From Geobacter sp. (GTDB taxonomy: Bacteria; Desulfobacterota; Desulfuromonadia; Geobacterales; DSM-12255): a DNA stretch of 38,550 nt. The notes under the pieces were generated by a model. The model did no database searches. It saw only the letters and a list, made by a program, of their open reading frames with translations, and was not told where the DNA came from. Below are positions 9,202 through 18,657 of this stretch, piece after piece. A program made the position numbers and the translations under genes. Where the stretch lies: contig VFJK01000119.1 of assembly GCA_009886125.1 (NCBI GenBank), forward strand, positions 1 to 38,550, given 5' to 3'. The first letter of the stretch is position 1; every line of letters starts with the position of its first letter.

Positions 9202-11313
9202 ATGACCTCAAAAAAAGATCTCTCCGAACGAGATATCTGCACGAAATTTATCACCCCAGCTCTGGAGCAGGCGGGATGGGATGTTTTATCCCAGATTCGT
9301 GAAGAGTTTCCTCTTACCAATGGGCGGATAATCGTTCGGGGCAAGCTGCATACCCGCGCCAAGCACAAGCGGGTCGATTATGTTCTTTTCTACAAACCCA
9401 ATATTCCTATCGCCGTAATCGAGGCAAAAGACAACAACCATACAATCGGTGATGGCATGCAGCAAGGGCTTGGCTACGCCGACATGCTTCAAGTGCCCTT
9501 TGTCTTCAGCTCTAACGGGGATGGGTTTTTGTTTCACAACAAGATTGCCGTTGACGGCATCATCGAACGCGAGATCGGTCTGGCTGAGTTTCCATCTAGC
9601 GAGACTCTCTGGCAATGGTGGTCTGCCCACCGGGGATTGACCGAGAACCAGAATGACCTCGTCACCCAGGATTACTACAGCGACGGCAGCAACAAGACCC
9701 CGCGCTACTATCAGCTGTTGGCCATCAACAAAACCATTGATGCCATTTCGCAGGGGCAGGATCGTATCCTGTTGGTGATGGCTACCGGAACAGGCAAAAC
9801 GTTGACAGCCTTTCAGATCATCTGGCGGCTCTGGAAGTCGAAGGCTAAGAAACGGATTCTTTATCTGGCCGACCGGAACATTCTTATCGATCAGACTATG
9901 ACCAACGACTTCAAGCCCTTCGGATCAGCGATGACAAAAATCCAGAAGCGGCAGGCGAACAAGGCCTATGAGATCTATCTCTCGCTCTATCAGGCGGTTT
10001 CCGGCACCGAGGAAGAGCAGAATATCTATAAGCAGTTCAGCCCCAACTTCTTCGATCTGATTATAGTGGATGAGTGTCACCGGGGAAGTGCGGCGGAGAA
10101 TTCGGCGTGGCGGCAGATTCTCGAATACTTTTCAGCGGCCACCCAGATTGGCATGACGGCCACCCCCAAGGAGACAAGGGAAGTTTCGAACAGCGACTAC
10201 TTCGGCGAGCCGATCTACACCTACTCGCTCCGCCAGGGAATCGACGACGGGTTTCTTGCTCCGTACAAGGTGGTGCGCATCGACATAGACAAGGACCTGG
10301 CCGGCTGGCGACCGGACAAGGGGATGGTGGACAAGTACGGCAACGAGATTGAAGACCGTATCTACAATCAGAAGGACTTCGACAAGACGCTGGTGCTGGA
10401 AAAAAGAACCGAGCTGGTTGCCAAAAAGATTACCGAATTCCTCAAGCAGACCAACCGTTTTGATAAGACCATCGTCTTTTGCGATAACATCGACCACGCC
10501 GAGCGGATGCGGCAGGCGCTGGTCAATGAAAACGGCGACCTGAACGCCATTAACAGCAAGTACATCATGCGCATTACCGGCGACAATGAAGAAGGCAAGG
10601 CGGAGCTGGACAACTTCATTTTTCCCGAGTCCAGATACCCGGTGATTGCGGTCACTTCCAAGCTGATGACCACCGGCGTCGATGCCCAAACCTGCAAGTT
10701 GATCGTGCTTGATCAGCGCATCCAGTCCATGACCGAGTTCAAGCAGATCATCGGTCGCGGCACCCGCATCAACGAGGACTACGGCAAATTCTATTTCACC
10801 ATCATCGATTTCAAGAAAGCCACCGAGCTCTTTGCCGACCCGGATTTCGATGGCGACCCCGTACAGATCTACATCCCGAAAAACCCGGATGACTCGCCGG
10901 TGCCGCCGGATGAGGTCGAAACTGATGAAACTACTGGCGGATCGACAGCGGAGGGCGGCGGAGAATGGCTCACTGTGGCCGATGGCAACGAGCCTGACTA
11001 TGTGGCCCCTGTCAAGCGCTACGTGGTTGCCAATGTGGAGGTTAAGGTTGTCGCCGAGCGGGTGCAGTACTTCGACGCTCACGGCAAGCTGATTACCAGT
11101 TCACTCAAGGACTACACCCGCAAGGCGTTGGCAAAGGAGTTCACCTCACTGGATGACTTCCTCAGACGCTGGAGCAGTGCTGAAAAGAAACAGGCGATTA
11201 TTGATGAACTTGCCAACGAAGGCGTTTTCTTCGATGCCTTGGCGGAGGAGATAGGCAGGGAGTGCGACCCCTTCGACTGGTCTGCCATGTGGCCTGGGAT
11301 ATGCCGCCGCTGA
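9202..11313 (+). CDS. hsdR: Type I restriction endonuclease HsdR, apparently frameshifted near 3' end
   Basis: The restriction subunit of a type I R-M complex: DNA translocation and cleavage. This frame gives 703 aa. The nuclease domain has a PD-ExK-like site (VDYVLFY, then IEAKDNN with E74 and K76). The motor has Walker A ATGTGKT near residues 194-200, DECH at 290-293, MTATPKE, and motif VI (QIIGRGTRI). The order and motifs resemble the EcoEI (type IB) group, whose members are about 790-810 aa. The frame ends abruptly in [11 protein letters not shown] at 11313, while the expected C-terminal domain continues in another frame from 11277. A one-base loss in GAC-CTG at 11277 explains this. It could be a real disabling mutation or a sequence error. 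Start ATG 9202 follows GGTGAAAAAGCC, a weak ribosome site. Confidence 0.85.
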   Translation: MTSKKDLSERDICTKFITPALEQAGWDVLSQIREEFPLTNGRIIVRGKLHTRAKHKRVDYVLFYKPNIPIAVIEAKDNNHTIGDGMQQGLGYADMLQVPFVFSSNGDGFLFHNKIAVDGIIEREIGLAEFPSSETLWQWWSAHRGLTENQNDLVTQDYYSDGSNKTPRYYQLLAINKTIDAISQGQDRILLVMATGTGKTLTAFQIIWRLWKSKAKKRILYLADRNILIDQTMTNDFKPFGSAMTKIQKRQANKAYEIYLSLYQAVSGTEEEQNIYKQFSPNFFDLIIVDECHRGSAAENSAWRQILEYFSAATQIGMTATPKETREVSNSDYFGEPIYTYSLRQGIDDGFLAPYKVVRIDIDKDLAGWRPDKGMVDKYGNEIEDRIYNQKDFDKTLVLEKRTELVAKKITEFLKQTNRFDKTIVFCDNIDHAERMRQALVNENGDLNAINSKYIMRITGDNEEGKAELDNFIFPESRYPVIAVTSKLMTTGVDAQTCKLIVLDQRIQSMTEFKQIIGRGTRINEDYGKFYFTIIDFKKATELFADPDFDGDPVQIYIPKNPDDSPVPPDEVETDETTGGSTAEGGGEWLTVADGNEPDYVAPVKRYVVANVEVKVVAERVQYFDAHGKLITSSLKDYTRKALAKEFTSLDDFLRRWSSAEKKQAIIDELANEGVFFDALAEEIGRECDPFDWSAMWPGICRR

Positions 11314-11570
11314 CCCGCAGGGAGCGGGCCGAGCAGGTGCGCAAACAGAACTATTTCACCAAATACGGCGACCAGGCGAAACGGGTACTTGAGTCGCTGC
11401 TCGACAAGTATGCCGATGAAGGTGTCGTGCATATCGAAGAGCCGCAGATACTCTCCGTTGCCCCCTTCACGACCTATGGCACCCCCATCGAAATCATCCG
11501 TGCCTTTGGCGGGCTGGATGGCTATCAAAGCGCCGTGCGCGAACTTGAACAGGCGCTTTACTGCGCGTAA
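11277..11570 (+). pseudogene. hsdR: HsdR C-terminal domain displaced to another frame
   Basis: The frame here reads [20 protein letters not shown] onward to IEIIRAFGGLDGYQSAVREL and stops at 11570. This is the C-terminal domain of EcoEI-like HsdR. Joined to residue Asp692 of the upstream frame it restores a protein of about 789 aa, the normal family length. No slippery heptamer of the usual type is seen at the junction (CCCTTCGACTGG), so programmed shifting is unlikely. If the base loss is real, the C-terminal domain, which is thought to contact the methylase core, is missing and restriction may be impaired. Confidence 0.8.
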
Positions 11571-11693
11571 TTCCAATTTCAAATCAGAGATGCCATCAAG
11601 GCGGCGAGGATGAGGCGACGAAGGCGTACAGCTAGTACGTTGAGGAGCCGAAGACGAGCCAACGAAGAAGGCGCTTTGATCTGGAATTGGAAT
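11570..11693 (+). repeat. 124-bp intergenic repeat between hsdR and hsdM
   Basis: It begins ATTCCAATTTCAAATCAGAG and ends with the imperfect complement CTTTGATCTGGAATTGGAAT, so the ends form terminal inverted repeats of about 24 bp. The core contains GGCGTACAGCTAGTACGTTGAGG, which recurs as a related core in the groES-groEL gap at 18122-18223. It starts at the last base of the HsdR C-terminal frame. No gene or promoter is evident inside. It probably separates hsdR from hsdM transcriptionally or folds in the mRNA. Likely a dispersed genomic repeat. Confidence 0.75.
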
Positions 11694-11719
11694 AAAACGA
11701 AATCACTGGAGTTTGATAT

Positions 11720-13171
11720 ATGTCGATTGGAAACCTCATCAAAGCCATTCAGGACATCATGCGCAAGGACGTGGGCGTCGATGGCGATGCCCAGCGAATC
11801 AGCCAGATTGTCTGGCTGCTCTTTCTCAAGATCTTTGATGACAAGGAACAGGAGTGGCAGTTGACCATTCCGGGCTACAAGTCCCCGCTGCAGAGCCGTT
11901 TTCGCTGGGCAAACTGGGCCAAGGATTCTGAAGGGATCACCGGCGAGGAGCTGATCGACTTTGTCAACAACGACCTCTTCCCCTCGCTCAAGAAACTGGC
12001 AACTGCCGCCGGGGTGTCGCCCCACGGCAGGGTGGTCGGCTCGGTCTTCGAGGATGCCTACAACTACATGAAGTCCGGCACCCTGCTGCGGCAGGTGATC
12101 AATAATATAGAAGCTGATGTGGACTTCAACTCCTCCACCGACCGCCACCTGTTCAACGATATTTACGAGAAAATCCTTGCCGATCTCCAGTCAGCCGGTA
12201 ATGCGGGTGAATACTATACCCCCCGTGCTGTCACCCAGTTCATGGTCGATATCCTCAACCCGCAGCTGGGCGAATCGGTGCTCGACCCTGCCTGCGGCAC
12301 CGGCGGTTTTCTCACCTGCACCATTGAACACCTCAAGAAACAGGTCAAGACCAACGATGATCGCAAAACAGTTCAAGAGTGCATCCACGGGGTCGAAAAG
12401 AAACCCATGCCCCACATGCTGGCCATGACCAACATGATGCTTCATGGCATCGACGTGCCTACCAACATCCGCCACGACAACACTCTCAGCCGTCCGCTCA
12501 AGGATTACACCCCGAAAGACCGGGTTGATATCGTCATCACCAATCCACCCTTCGGCGGTATGGAAGAGGATGGCATCGAAAAGAACTTTCCCAAAAAGTA
12601 CCAGACCCGCGAGACCGCCGACCTCTTCATGGCGCTGATCATGCACCTCCTGAAACACGACACCGGCCGCGCCGCCGTGGTGCTGCCCGACGGTTTTCTC
12701 TTTGGCGAAGGGACCAAAACCAACCTCAAGCGCGAGCTGTTGGAAGAGTTCAACCTGCACACCATCGTCCGTCTCCCCAAGGGCGTCTTCAGCCCCTACA
12801 CCGGCATCAATACCAACATCCTCTTCATTAAAAAAGGTGGTCCTACCAAGGAAGTCTGGTTTTTCGAACACCCCTACCCGGAGGGATACAAGTCCTATTC
12901 GCGCCGGAGTCCTCTGACCATTCAGGAATTCGGCCTGGAAAAAAAATGGTGGAACAAGCGCAAGACGTCTGAAAATGCCTGGAAGGTTTCGGCCAAGGAA
13001 CTCGCCGACCGCAACTATAACCTTGACTGCAAGAATCCGCATGAAGTGGAAGTGAACCACCGTGATCCGGATGAACTTATGCAGGAGTATCTGGAGATCG
13101 CCAGACAGCTCGAAGCCGCTCAAACCGCGCTTAAGCAGGAGTTGATGCAGGCGTTGGGAGGCAGGGCATGA
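11720..13171 (+). CDS. hsdM: Type I DNA methyltransferase subunit HsdM (N6-adenine)
   Basis: A 483-aa modification subunit that methylates adenine in the recognition site together with HsdS. It has an N-terminal HsdM_N helical domain (residues 1-150; typical IVWLLFLKIFDDKEQEW and AGEYYTPRAVTQFMV). AdoMet motif I is DPACGTGGF at 189-197, and catalytic motif IV is NPPF at 275-278. Length is within the family range. The ATG is preceded by TGGAG with a 9-bp spacing. hsdM overlaps the RhuM-family gene by 4 bp (ATGA at 13168-13171), and that gene overlaps hsdS by 4 bp, so hsdM, rhuM and hsdS are translationally coupled. The gene looks intact, so methylation may persist even if HsdR is broken. Confidence 0.95.
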   Translation: MSIGNLIKAIQDIMRKDVGVDGDAQRISQIVWLLFLKIFDDKEQEWQLTIPGYKSPLQSRFRWANWAKDSEGITGEELIDFVNNDLFPSLKKLATAAGVSPHGRVVGSVFEDAYNYMKSGTLLRQVINNIEADVDFNSSTDRHLFNDIYEKILADLQSAGNAGEYYTPRAVTQFMVDILNPQLGESVLDPACGTGGFLTCTIEHLKKQVKTNDDRKTVQECIHGVEKKPMPHMLAMTNMMLHGIDVPTNIRHDNTLSRPLKDYTPKDRVDIVITNPPFGGMEEDGIEKNFPKKYQTRETADLFMALIMHLLKHDTGRAAVVLPDGFLFGEGTKTNLKRELLEEFNLHTIVRLPKGVFSPYTGINTNILFIKKGGPTKEVWFFEHPYPEGYKSYSRRSPLTIQEFGLEKKWWNKRKTSENAWKVSAKELADRNYNLDCKNPHEVEVNHRDPDELMQEYLEIARQLEAAQTALKQELMQALGGRA

Positions 13172-14202
13172 GCCAGGACAAAAACATGCCTGCTCGCAAC
13201 GATCTGGTGGAGTTTTTGCTTTATCAGGCTGAAGACGGTCGCATTCGCATCGAAACCCGCCTGCACGGCGAGACGGTCTGGCTGACGCAAGAACAGATGG
13301 CGACGCTTTTTGACAAGGCGAAATCGACTATCAACGAGCATATCAAGAACATTTTCGCAGAGGGCGAATTGGTTGAGGAGTCTGTCGTCAAGAAATTCGG
13401 AATTTCCGAATTTCAACAAAAAGCGCCGAATTACTATAACCTGGACGTGATTATCTCTGTCGGCTACCGGGTAAAATCGCTGCGCGGCACCCAGTTTCGA
13501 ATCTGGGCCACCCAGCGGCTCAGGGAATATATTGTCAAGGGCTTTACCATCGACGACGAGCGGCTCAAGGAACCCGAAGGCGGACGATATTTTGAAGAAC
13601 TGCTTGCCCGCATCCGTGACATCCGCTCCTCTGAAAAGGTCTTCTGGCGCAAAGTGCTGGAAATCTACGCAACCAGTATCGACTACGACCCAAGGGCTGA
13701 GGCCTCCAAGGAATTTTTCAAACAGGTGCAGAACAAGATGCACTGGGCAACCCACGGTCACACCGCAGCGGAGTTGATCTTTCAGCGTGCCGATGCCGGA
13801 CAGCCCAACATGGGCATTACCAGCTTCTCCGGCAAAAAGTTACTCAAGCGCGATGCGGAAGTGGCCAAGAACTACCTGAACGAAGAGGAGCTGAACCTTC
13901 TCAACCGTATGGTCACCGCTTATCTTGAAATGGCCGAAATTCAGGCGATCAATCGAATTCCTGTGACCATGGCCGACTGGGCGTTGCGTCTGCACCAGTT
14001 CCTTACCATGACCGGCCGGGAACTCCTGACTCATGCGGGCAGTGTCAGCCATGAAGCGGCGATGGAGAAGGCCCATGAGGAATATGAACAGTTCCGCCTG
14101 CGACAACTGGAGGAACCGACCGAGGTAGAGAAGCACTTTGTCGAAGCGGAGCAGGAATTGAAGCGGATTGAGACCTCCCGGAAAAAGGGAGGCAAAGCTT
14201 GA
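13168..14202 (+). CDS. RhuM-family protein inside the hsd operon
   Basis: A 344-aa protein of the virulence RhuM family, named after a Salmonella pathogenicity-island gene; its biochemical function is not established. The N-terminal half has a helix-turn-helix-like stretch (LTQEQMATLFDKAKSTINEHI) and a region conserved in the family (YYNLDVIISVGYRVKSLRGTQFRIWATQRLREYI, about residues 91-124, resembling phage antirepressor and Bro-type segments). The C-terminal half is largely helical and ends in a charged coiled-coil (LEEPTEVEKHFVEAEQEL). It has 4-bp overlaps with both hsdM and hsdS. RhuM genes are often found between hsdM and hsdS, so a role linked to the R-M complex or its protection is plausible but unproven. 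Confidence 0.85.
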   Translation: MSQDKNMPARNDLVEFLLYQAEDGRIRIETRLHGETVWLTQEQMATLFDKAKSTINEHIKNIFAEGELVEESVVKKFGISEFQQKAPNYYNLDVIISVGYRVKSLRGTQFRIWATQRLREYIVKGFTIDDERLKEPEGGRYFEELLARIRDIRSSEKVFWRKVLEIYATSIDYDPRAEASKEFFKQVQNKMHWATHGHTAAELIFQRADAGQPNMGITSFSGKKLLKRDAEVAKNYLNEEELNLLNRMVTAYLEMAEIQAINRIPVTMADWALRLHQFLTMTGRELLTHAGSVSHEAAMEKAHEEYEQFRLRQLEEPTEVEKHFVEAEQELKRIETSRKKGGKA

Positions 14203-16079
14203 GTGTTACCCGCGAAGGTGCCAGGGTTCCAGGAGAAGCGCAAGAGGGCTCCTCGGTGGCGAAACTGCTGGAAAAGCATTTCGACACCGCCTTTGCCGCG
14301 CCCGACGGCATCAGGAAACTGCGCGAGCTGATTCTGACGCTGGCCATGCAGGGGAAGCTGGTACCACAAGACCCGAATGATCAGCCGGCTGGGGAGCTGT
14401 TGAAGGAGATTGCGGCGGAGAAGAAGCGGTTGGTGAAGGAAGGGAAGATCAAGGTGCCGAAGCCGTTCCCGGAGATCAGGACTGAAGAGGTGCCATATGC
14501 GCTGCCAGTGGGGTGGGAGTGGGTGAGGCTGGGTGATATCGGATTAATTGGTTCTAGCAGCCGAGTCCACCAAAAAGACTGGAGAGCGAGTGGAGTTCCC
14601 TTCTATCGAGCAAGAGAAATCGTAAAACTTTCAAGAAATGGTTTTGTCGACAACGACCTGTTTATTACTGAAGAATTATTTAAATCTCTCACGGCGAGCG
14701 GGCTAGTGCCCACGTCAGGAGATATTATGATTACAGGTGTCGGTACGATTGGCATTCCGTACGTTGTTAAAGAGAATGATCGATTCTATTTCAAAGATGC
14801 TAGCGTTCTGATTTTCAAAAATTACTTCAAAATTTCCCCCTTTTACTTGCTTCATCTTTTCAGGTCGCAACTTTGGAATAATAGCATCCATGCTGAAAGT
14901 ATGGGGACAACTGTACACACATTAACTATTGTCAGAGCAAACGAAACCCTTATTCCTCTCCCTCCCCTCGCCGAGCAGCGCCGTATCATCGCCAAAATTG
15001 ACCAACTCATGGCCCGCTGTGATGAACTGGAAAAGCTGTGCGCCGAACGAAAGCAGAAGCGGCTCACCGTCCACACCGCCGCCCTGAGCCGCCTGCTGGA
15101 GCCGTCATCCCCGTCTCTTTCTTCGTCATTCCCGCGAAGGCGGGAATCCAGTGACTCTATGCCTGAAAAGACTGGATCCCCGACAGAATCATTCGGGGAT
15201 GACAAGCAGTTTTCAAAAGCATCGGATGCCTGGCGCTTCATCACTCAACACTTCGGCGAACTCTACTCCGTCAAAGAGAATGTGGCCGAGTTGCGCAAGG
15301 CCACCCTCCAGCTCGCCGTCATGGGCAAACTAGTGCCGCAAGACCCGCATGATCAGCCGGCTGGCGAGCTGCTGAAGGAGATCGAGAGAGAGAAGAAGCT
15401 GCTGGTGAAGGGAGGGAAGATTAAGGCTCCCAAACCGTTATTGGAAATTAAGCCGGAGGAAGTACCGTATAAATTGCCGGAAAGCTGGGAGTGGGTAAGG
15501 TTGGGAAACGTTTCAACTTCCAGCGACTCAGGATGGAGCCCTCAATGCCTCTCAGAATCACGTTCAAATACCGAATGGGGCGTGTTAAAAGTAAGCGCTG
15601 TATCATGGGGCGAATTCAAGCCTGACGAAAACAAAGCGCTTCCTCCGGGAATGGAAGCCCGCCCGGAATGTGAAGTAAAAGAAGGCGATTTCCTTATTTC
15701 CAGGGCTAACACCCAAGAGCTCGTAGCCAGAAGCGTTGTTGTCAAGGCCACTCCGCCATACCTTATGATGAGCGACAAGATCGTTCGGTTCAACTTCCCC
15801 GATAAAGTAGATATTTATTTCATAAATAATGCAAATTCCGTAAACTTCTCACGCGAGTATTATGCAAGTAATGCTTCAGGAACCAGTAGCTCGATGAAAA
15901 ATGTAAGCCGGGAAGTAATGTCTAATCTGCCAATTCCCCTCCCACCCCTCGCTGAACAACACCGCATCGTCGCCAAAATCGACCAGCTCATGGCCCTGTG
16001 CGACGCAATGGAGCAGCAGATTGACGCTGCCACCGGCAAACGTACCGCCCTGCTCAATGCGGTAATGGCGCAGGTTTAA
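14199..16079 (+). CDS. hsdS: Type I R-M specificity subunit HsdS
   Basis: A 626-aa DNA-recognition subunit, longer than the usual 400-460 aa. It has two similar halves. Each contains an N-terminal conserved block (GKLVPQDPxDQPAGELLKEI), an (A/K)LPxxWEWVRLGxxx entry to a target recognition domain (TRD1 from about residue 105, TRD2 from about 430), and an exit PLPPLAEQxRI(I/V)AKIDQLM helix (about 254 and 581). The TRDs are AT-richer than their surroundings, as usual for these swapped domains. Residues about 308-335, in the linker, derive from a palindromic repeat at 15124-15205 and read SFPRRRESSDS. The start is TTG 14199, overlapping the RhuM gene (TTGA), with GGGAGG 6 bp upstream. A bipartite target is expected but cannot be deduced. 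Confidence 0.93.
   Translation: MSVTREGARVPGEAQEGSSVAKLLEKHFDTAFAAPDGIRKLRELILTLAMQGKLVPQDPNDQPAGELLKEIAAEKKRLVKEGKIKVPKPFPEIRTEEVPYALPVGWEWVRLGDIGLIGSSSRVHQKDWRASGVPFYRAREIVKLSRNGFVDNDLFITEELFKSLTASGLVPTSGDIMITGVGTIGIPYVVKENDRFYFKDASVLIFKNYFKISPFYLLHLFRSQLWNNSIHAESMGTTVHTLTIVRANETLIPLPPLAEQRRIIAKIDQLMARCDELEKLCAERKQKRLTVHTAALSRLLEPSSPSLSSSFPRRRESSDSMPEKTGSPTESFGDDKQFSKASDAWRFITQHFGELYSVKENVAELRKATLQLAVMGKLVPQDPHDQPAGELLKEIEREKKLLVKGGKIKAPKPLLEIKPEEVPYKLPESWEWVRLGNVSTSSDSGWSPQCLSESRSNTEWGVLKVSAVSWGEFKPDENKALPPGMEARPECEVKEGDFLISRANTQELVARSVVVKATPPYLMMSDKIVRFNFPDKVDIYFINNANSVNFSREYYASNASGTSSSMKNVSREVMSNLPIPLPPLAEQHRIVAKIDQLMALCDAMEQQIDAATGKRTALLNAVMAQV
15124..15205 (+). repeat. Palindromic repeat carried in frame within hsdS linker
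   Basis: The element begins GTCATTCCCGCGAAGGCGGG and ends CGGGGATGACAAG. The outer arms GTCATTCCCG (15125-15134) and CGGGGATGAC (15194-15203) pair, and a local CCCGCGAAGGCGGG hairpin and an ATCCAG/CTGGAT pair lie inside. This is the widespread bacterial repeat that is often translated as SFPRRRESS. Here it keeps the frame open across the HsdS inter-domain linker. Confidence 0.85.
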
Positions 16080-16094
16080 GGGAGATAGCCGCCA

Positions 16095-16268
16095 ATGATC
16101 GAGCCCAGCGAATTGAAAACGGAAGCCGCTTACGAAAGGGCGCTCAAACGAATAGACGAGCTGATGGATGCTGATCCGGGTACTCCCGAGGCGGACGAGC
16201 TGGAGTTGCTGGTTAATCTGGTGGAGCGGTACGAAAAGAAAGTGTGCCCGATTGACCTGCCGAACTAG
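16095..16268 (+). CDS. Short HigA-like N-terminal protein (57 aa), probable antitoxin remnant
   Basis: A 57-aa frame starting at ATG 16095 with GGGAGA 9-10 bp upstream, 15 bp after hsdS. It reads AYERALKRIDELMDADPGTP then ADELELLVNLVERYEKK and PIDLPN before the stop. This is the typical start of HigA/COG5499 antitoxins, which normally continue past PIDPPDP into a helix-turn-helix of about 50 residues. That DNA-binding part is missing and no toxin gene is adjacent. It is either a decayed antitoxin or an independently kept small protein of the R-M operon. The HigA resemblance is from memory of the family. Confidence 0.65.
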   Translation: MIEPSELKTEAAYERALKRIDELMDADPGTPEADELELLVNLVERYEKKVCPIDLPN

Positions 16269-16321
16269 AAAAAGTCCGTTTGCTCACCGGCCCTTTTCTG
16301 TAACAAGTTACGCAATCAATG

Positions 16322-16356
16322 AAAAAGGGAACGACCGAATCGGTCGTTCCCTTTTT
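16322..16356. terminator. Bidirectional terminator between restriction island and groEL
   Basis: Stem GGGAACGACCG (16327-16337), loop AAT, stem CGGTCGTTCCC (16341-16351), with five A on the left and five T on the right, so it can terminate both groEL (minus strand) and the hsd operon (plus strand). It is nearly the same hairpin as at 9031-9067. Confidence 0.9.
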
Positions 16357-16397
16357 GTCCATCAGTTGTAGCAGGAGCGAAAGCCGCTCCTAGGCAA

Positions 16398-18094
<1,697 letters not shown>

Positions 18095-18121
18095 TACAAA
18101 CAGTGGTCATGCGGCACAGCA

Positions 18122-18223
18122 AAATGCTCCAGCTGCCAGGCAGCGCAAGGGATGGAGCGCGAGGCGTACCGCAAGGTACGTTGAGCGTTCCGTCCCGCCG
18201 CGCAACGCCGCAGACGGGCATTT
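18122..18223. repeat. Dispersed repeat in the groES-groEL gap
   Basis: About 102 bp with imperfectly complementary ends (AAATGC at 18123 and GCATTT at 18218-18223) and a central GGCGTACCGCAAGGTACGTTGAG whose GTACC/GGTAC can form a small hairpin. The core matches the one in the hsdR-hsdM gap repeat at 11570-11693. It would be transcribed within the groESL mRNA. Confidence 0.7.
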
Positions 18224-18236
18224 GGCGAAGCCGCTA

Positions 18237-18524
18237 TTATTCCATTATGCCGAGGATGTCGTCTTCTCGCATAATGAGATACTCTTCCCCGTCAATTTTG
18301 ACTTCTGTGCCGGCATACTTGCCGAAAAGAACCTTGTCACCCTTCTTGACATCAACAGGAATAACCTTGCCGTCTTCGGTCTTCTTGCCTTTGCCTACAG
18401 CTATGACTTCACCCTTCTGGGGCTTCTCCTTGGCGGTTTCAGGGATAAATATCCCGCCTGCGGTCATTGTCTCCTCTTCGAGCCTCTTTACGATGATACG
18501 GTCCTGCAACGGTCTGAGTTTCAT
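18237..18524 (-). CDS. groS: Co-chaperonin GroES (10 kDa)
   Basis: A 95-aa co-chaperonin that caps the GroEL ring. It starts [18 protein letters not shown] and has the mobile loop segment [20 protein letters not shown] followed by [19 protein letters not shown]. The start at 18524 is chosen because it matches the family N-terminus and has GGAG about 11 bp upstream. An in-frame ATG farther up would add 19 residues outside the family. It is the first gene of the CIRCE-controlled operon with groEL downstream. Confidence 0.97.
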   Translation of the reverse strand: MKLRPLQDRIIVKRLEEETMTAGGIFIPETAKEKPQKGEVIAVGKGKKTEDGKVIPVDVKKGDKVLFGKYAGTEVKIDGEEYLIMREDDILGIME

Positions 18525-18574
18525 GCTTTTCTTTCTCCTTTCTTTGAGTGAAATAAACTGGTTAGCAATAAAAA

Positions 18575-18601
18575 TTAGCACTCAAGACTTCTGAGTGCTA
18601 A
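18575..18601. promoter_or_regulatory. CIRCE operator (HrcA binding site) of groESL
   Basis: TTAGCACTC (18575-18583), nine bases, GAGTGCTAA (18593-18601). This is the exact consensus inverted repeat bound by the HrcA repressor, and it sits just downstream of the groES promoter, so repression released by heat stress is expected. Confidence 0.97.
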
Positions 18602-18610
18602 CTGATAAGC

Positions 18611-18639
18611 AATATAAACAGCCTGAGCGAAAAAATCAA
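18611..18639 (-). promoter_or_regulatory. Sigma-70 promoter of groES-groEL
   Basis: On the minus strand TTGATT (18639-18634), 17-bp spacer, TATATT (18616-18611). Transcription would start near 18604, immediately before or within the CIRCE operator, which is the standard geometry for HrcA repression. Confidence 0.8.
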
Positions 18640-18657
18640 GGGGGTGTCTGAAAAAAA

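Noticed and set aside
10132-11082. Minus-strand open frame (316 aa) opposite hsdR
   Set aside because: The plus strand encodes the clear HsdR helicase motifs; the antisense product shows no family features.
11277-11313. Programmed ribosomal frameshift in hsdR
   Set aside because: No usual slippery heptamer or following pseudoknot is seen at the junction; mutation or sequence error is simpler.
12191-13123. Minus-strand open frame (310 aa) opposite hsdM
   Set aside because: Antisense to the HsdM catalytic motifs, so a shadow.
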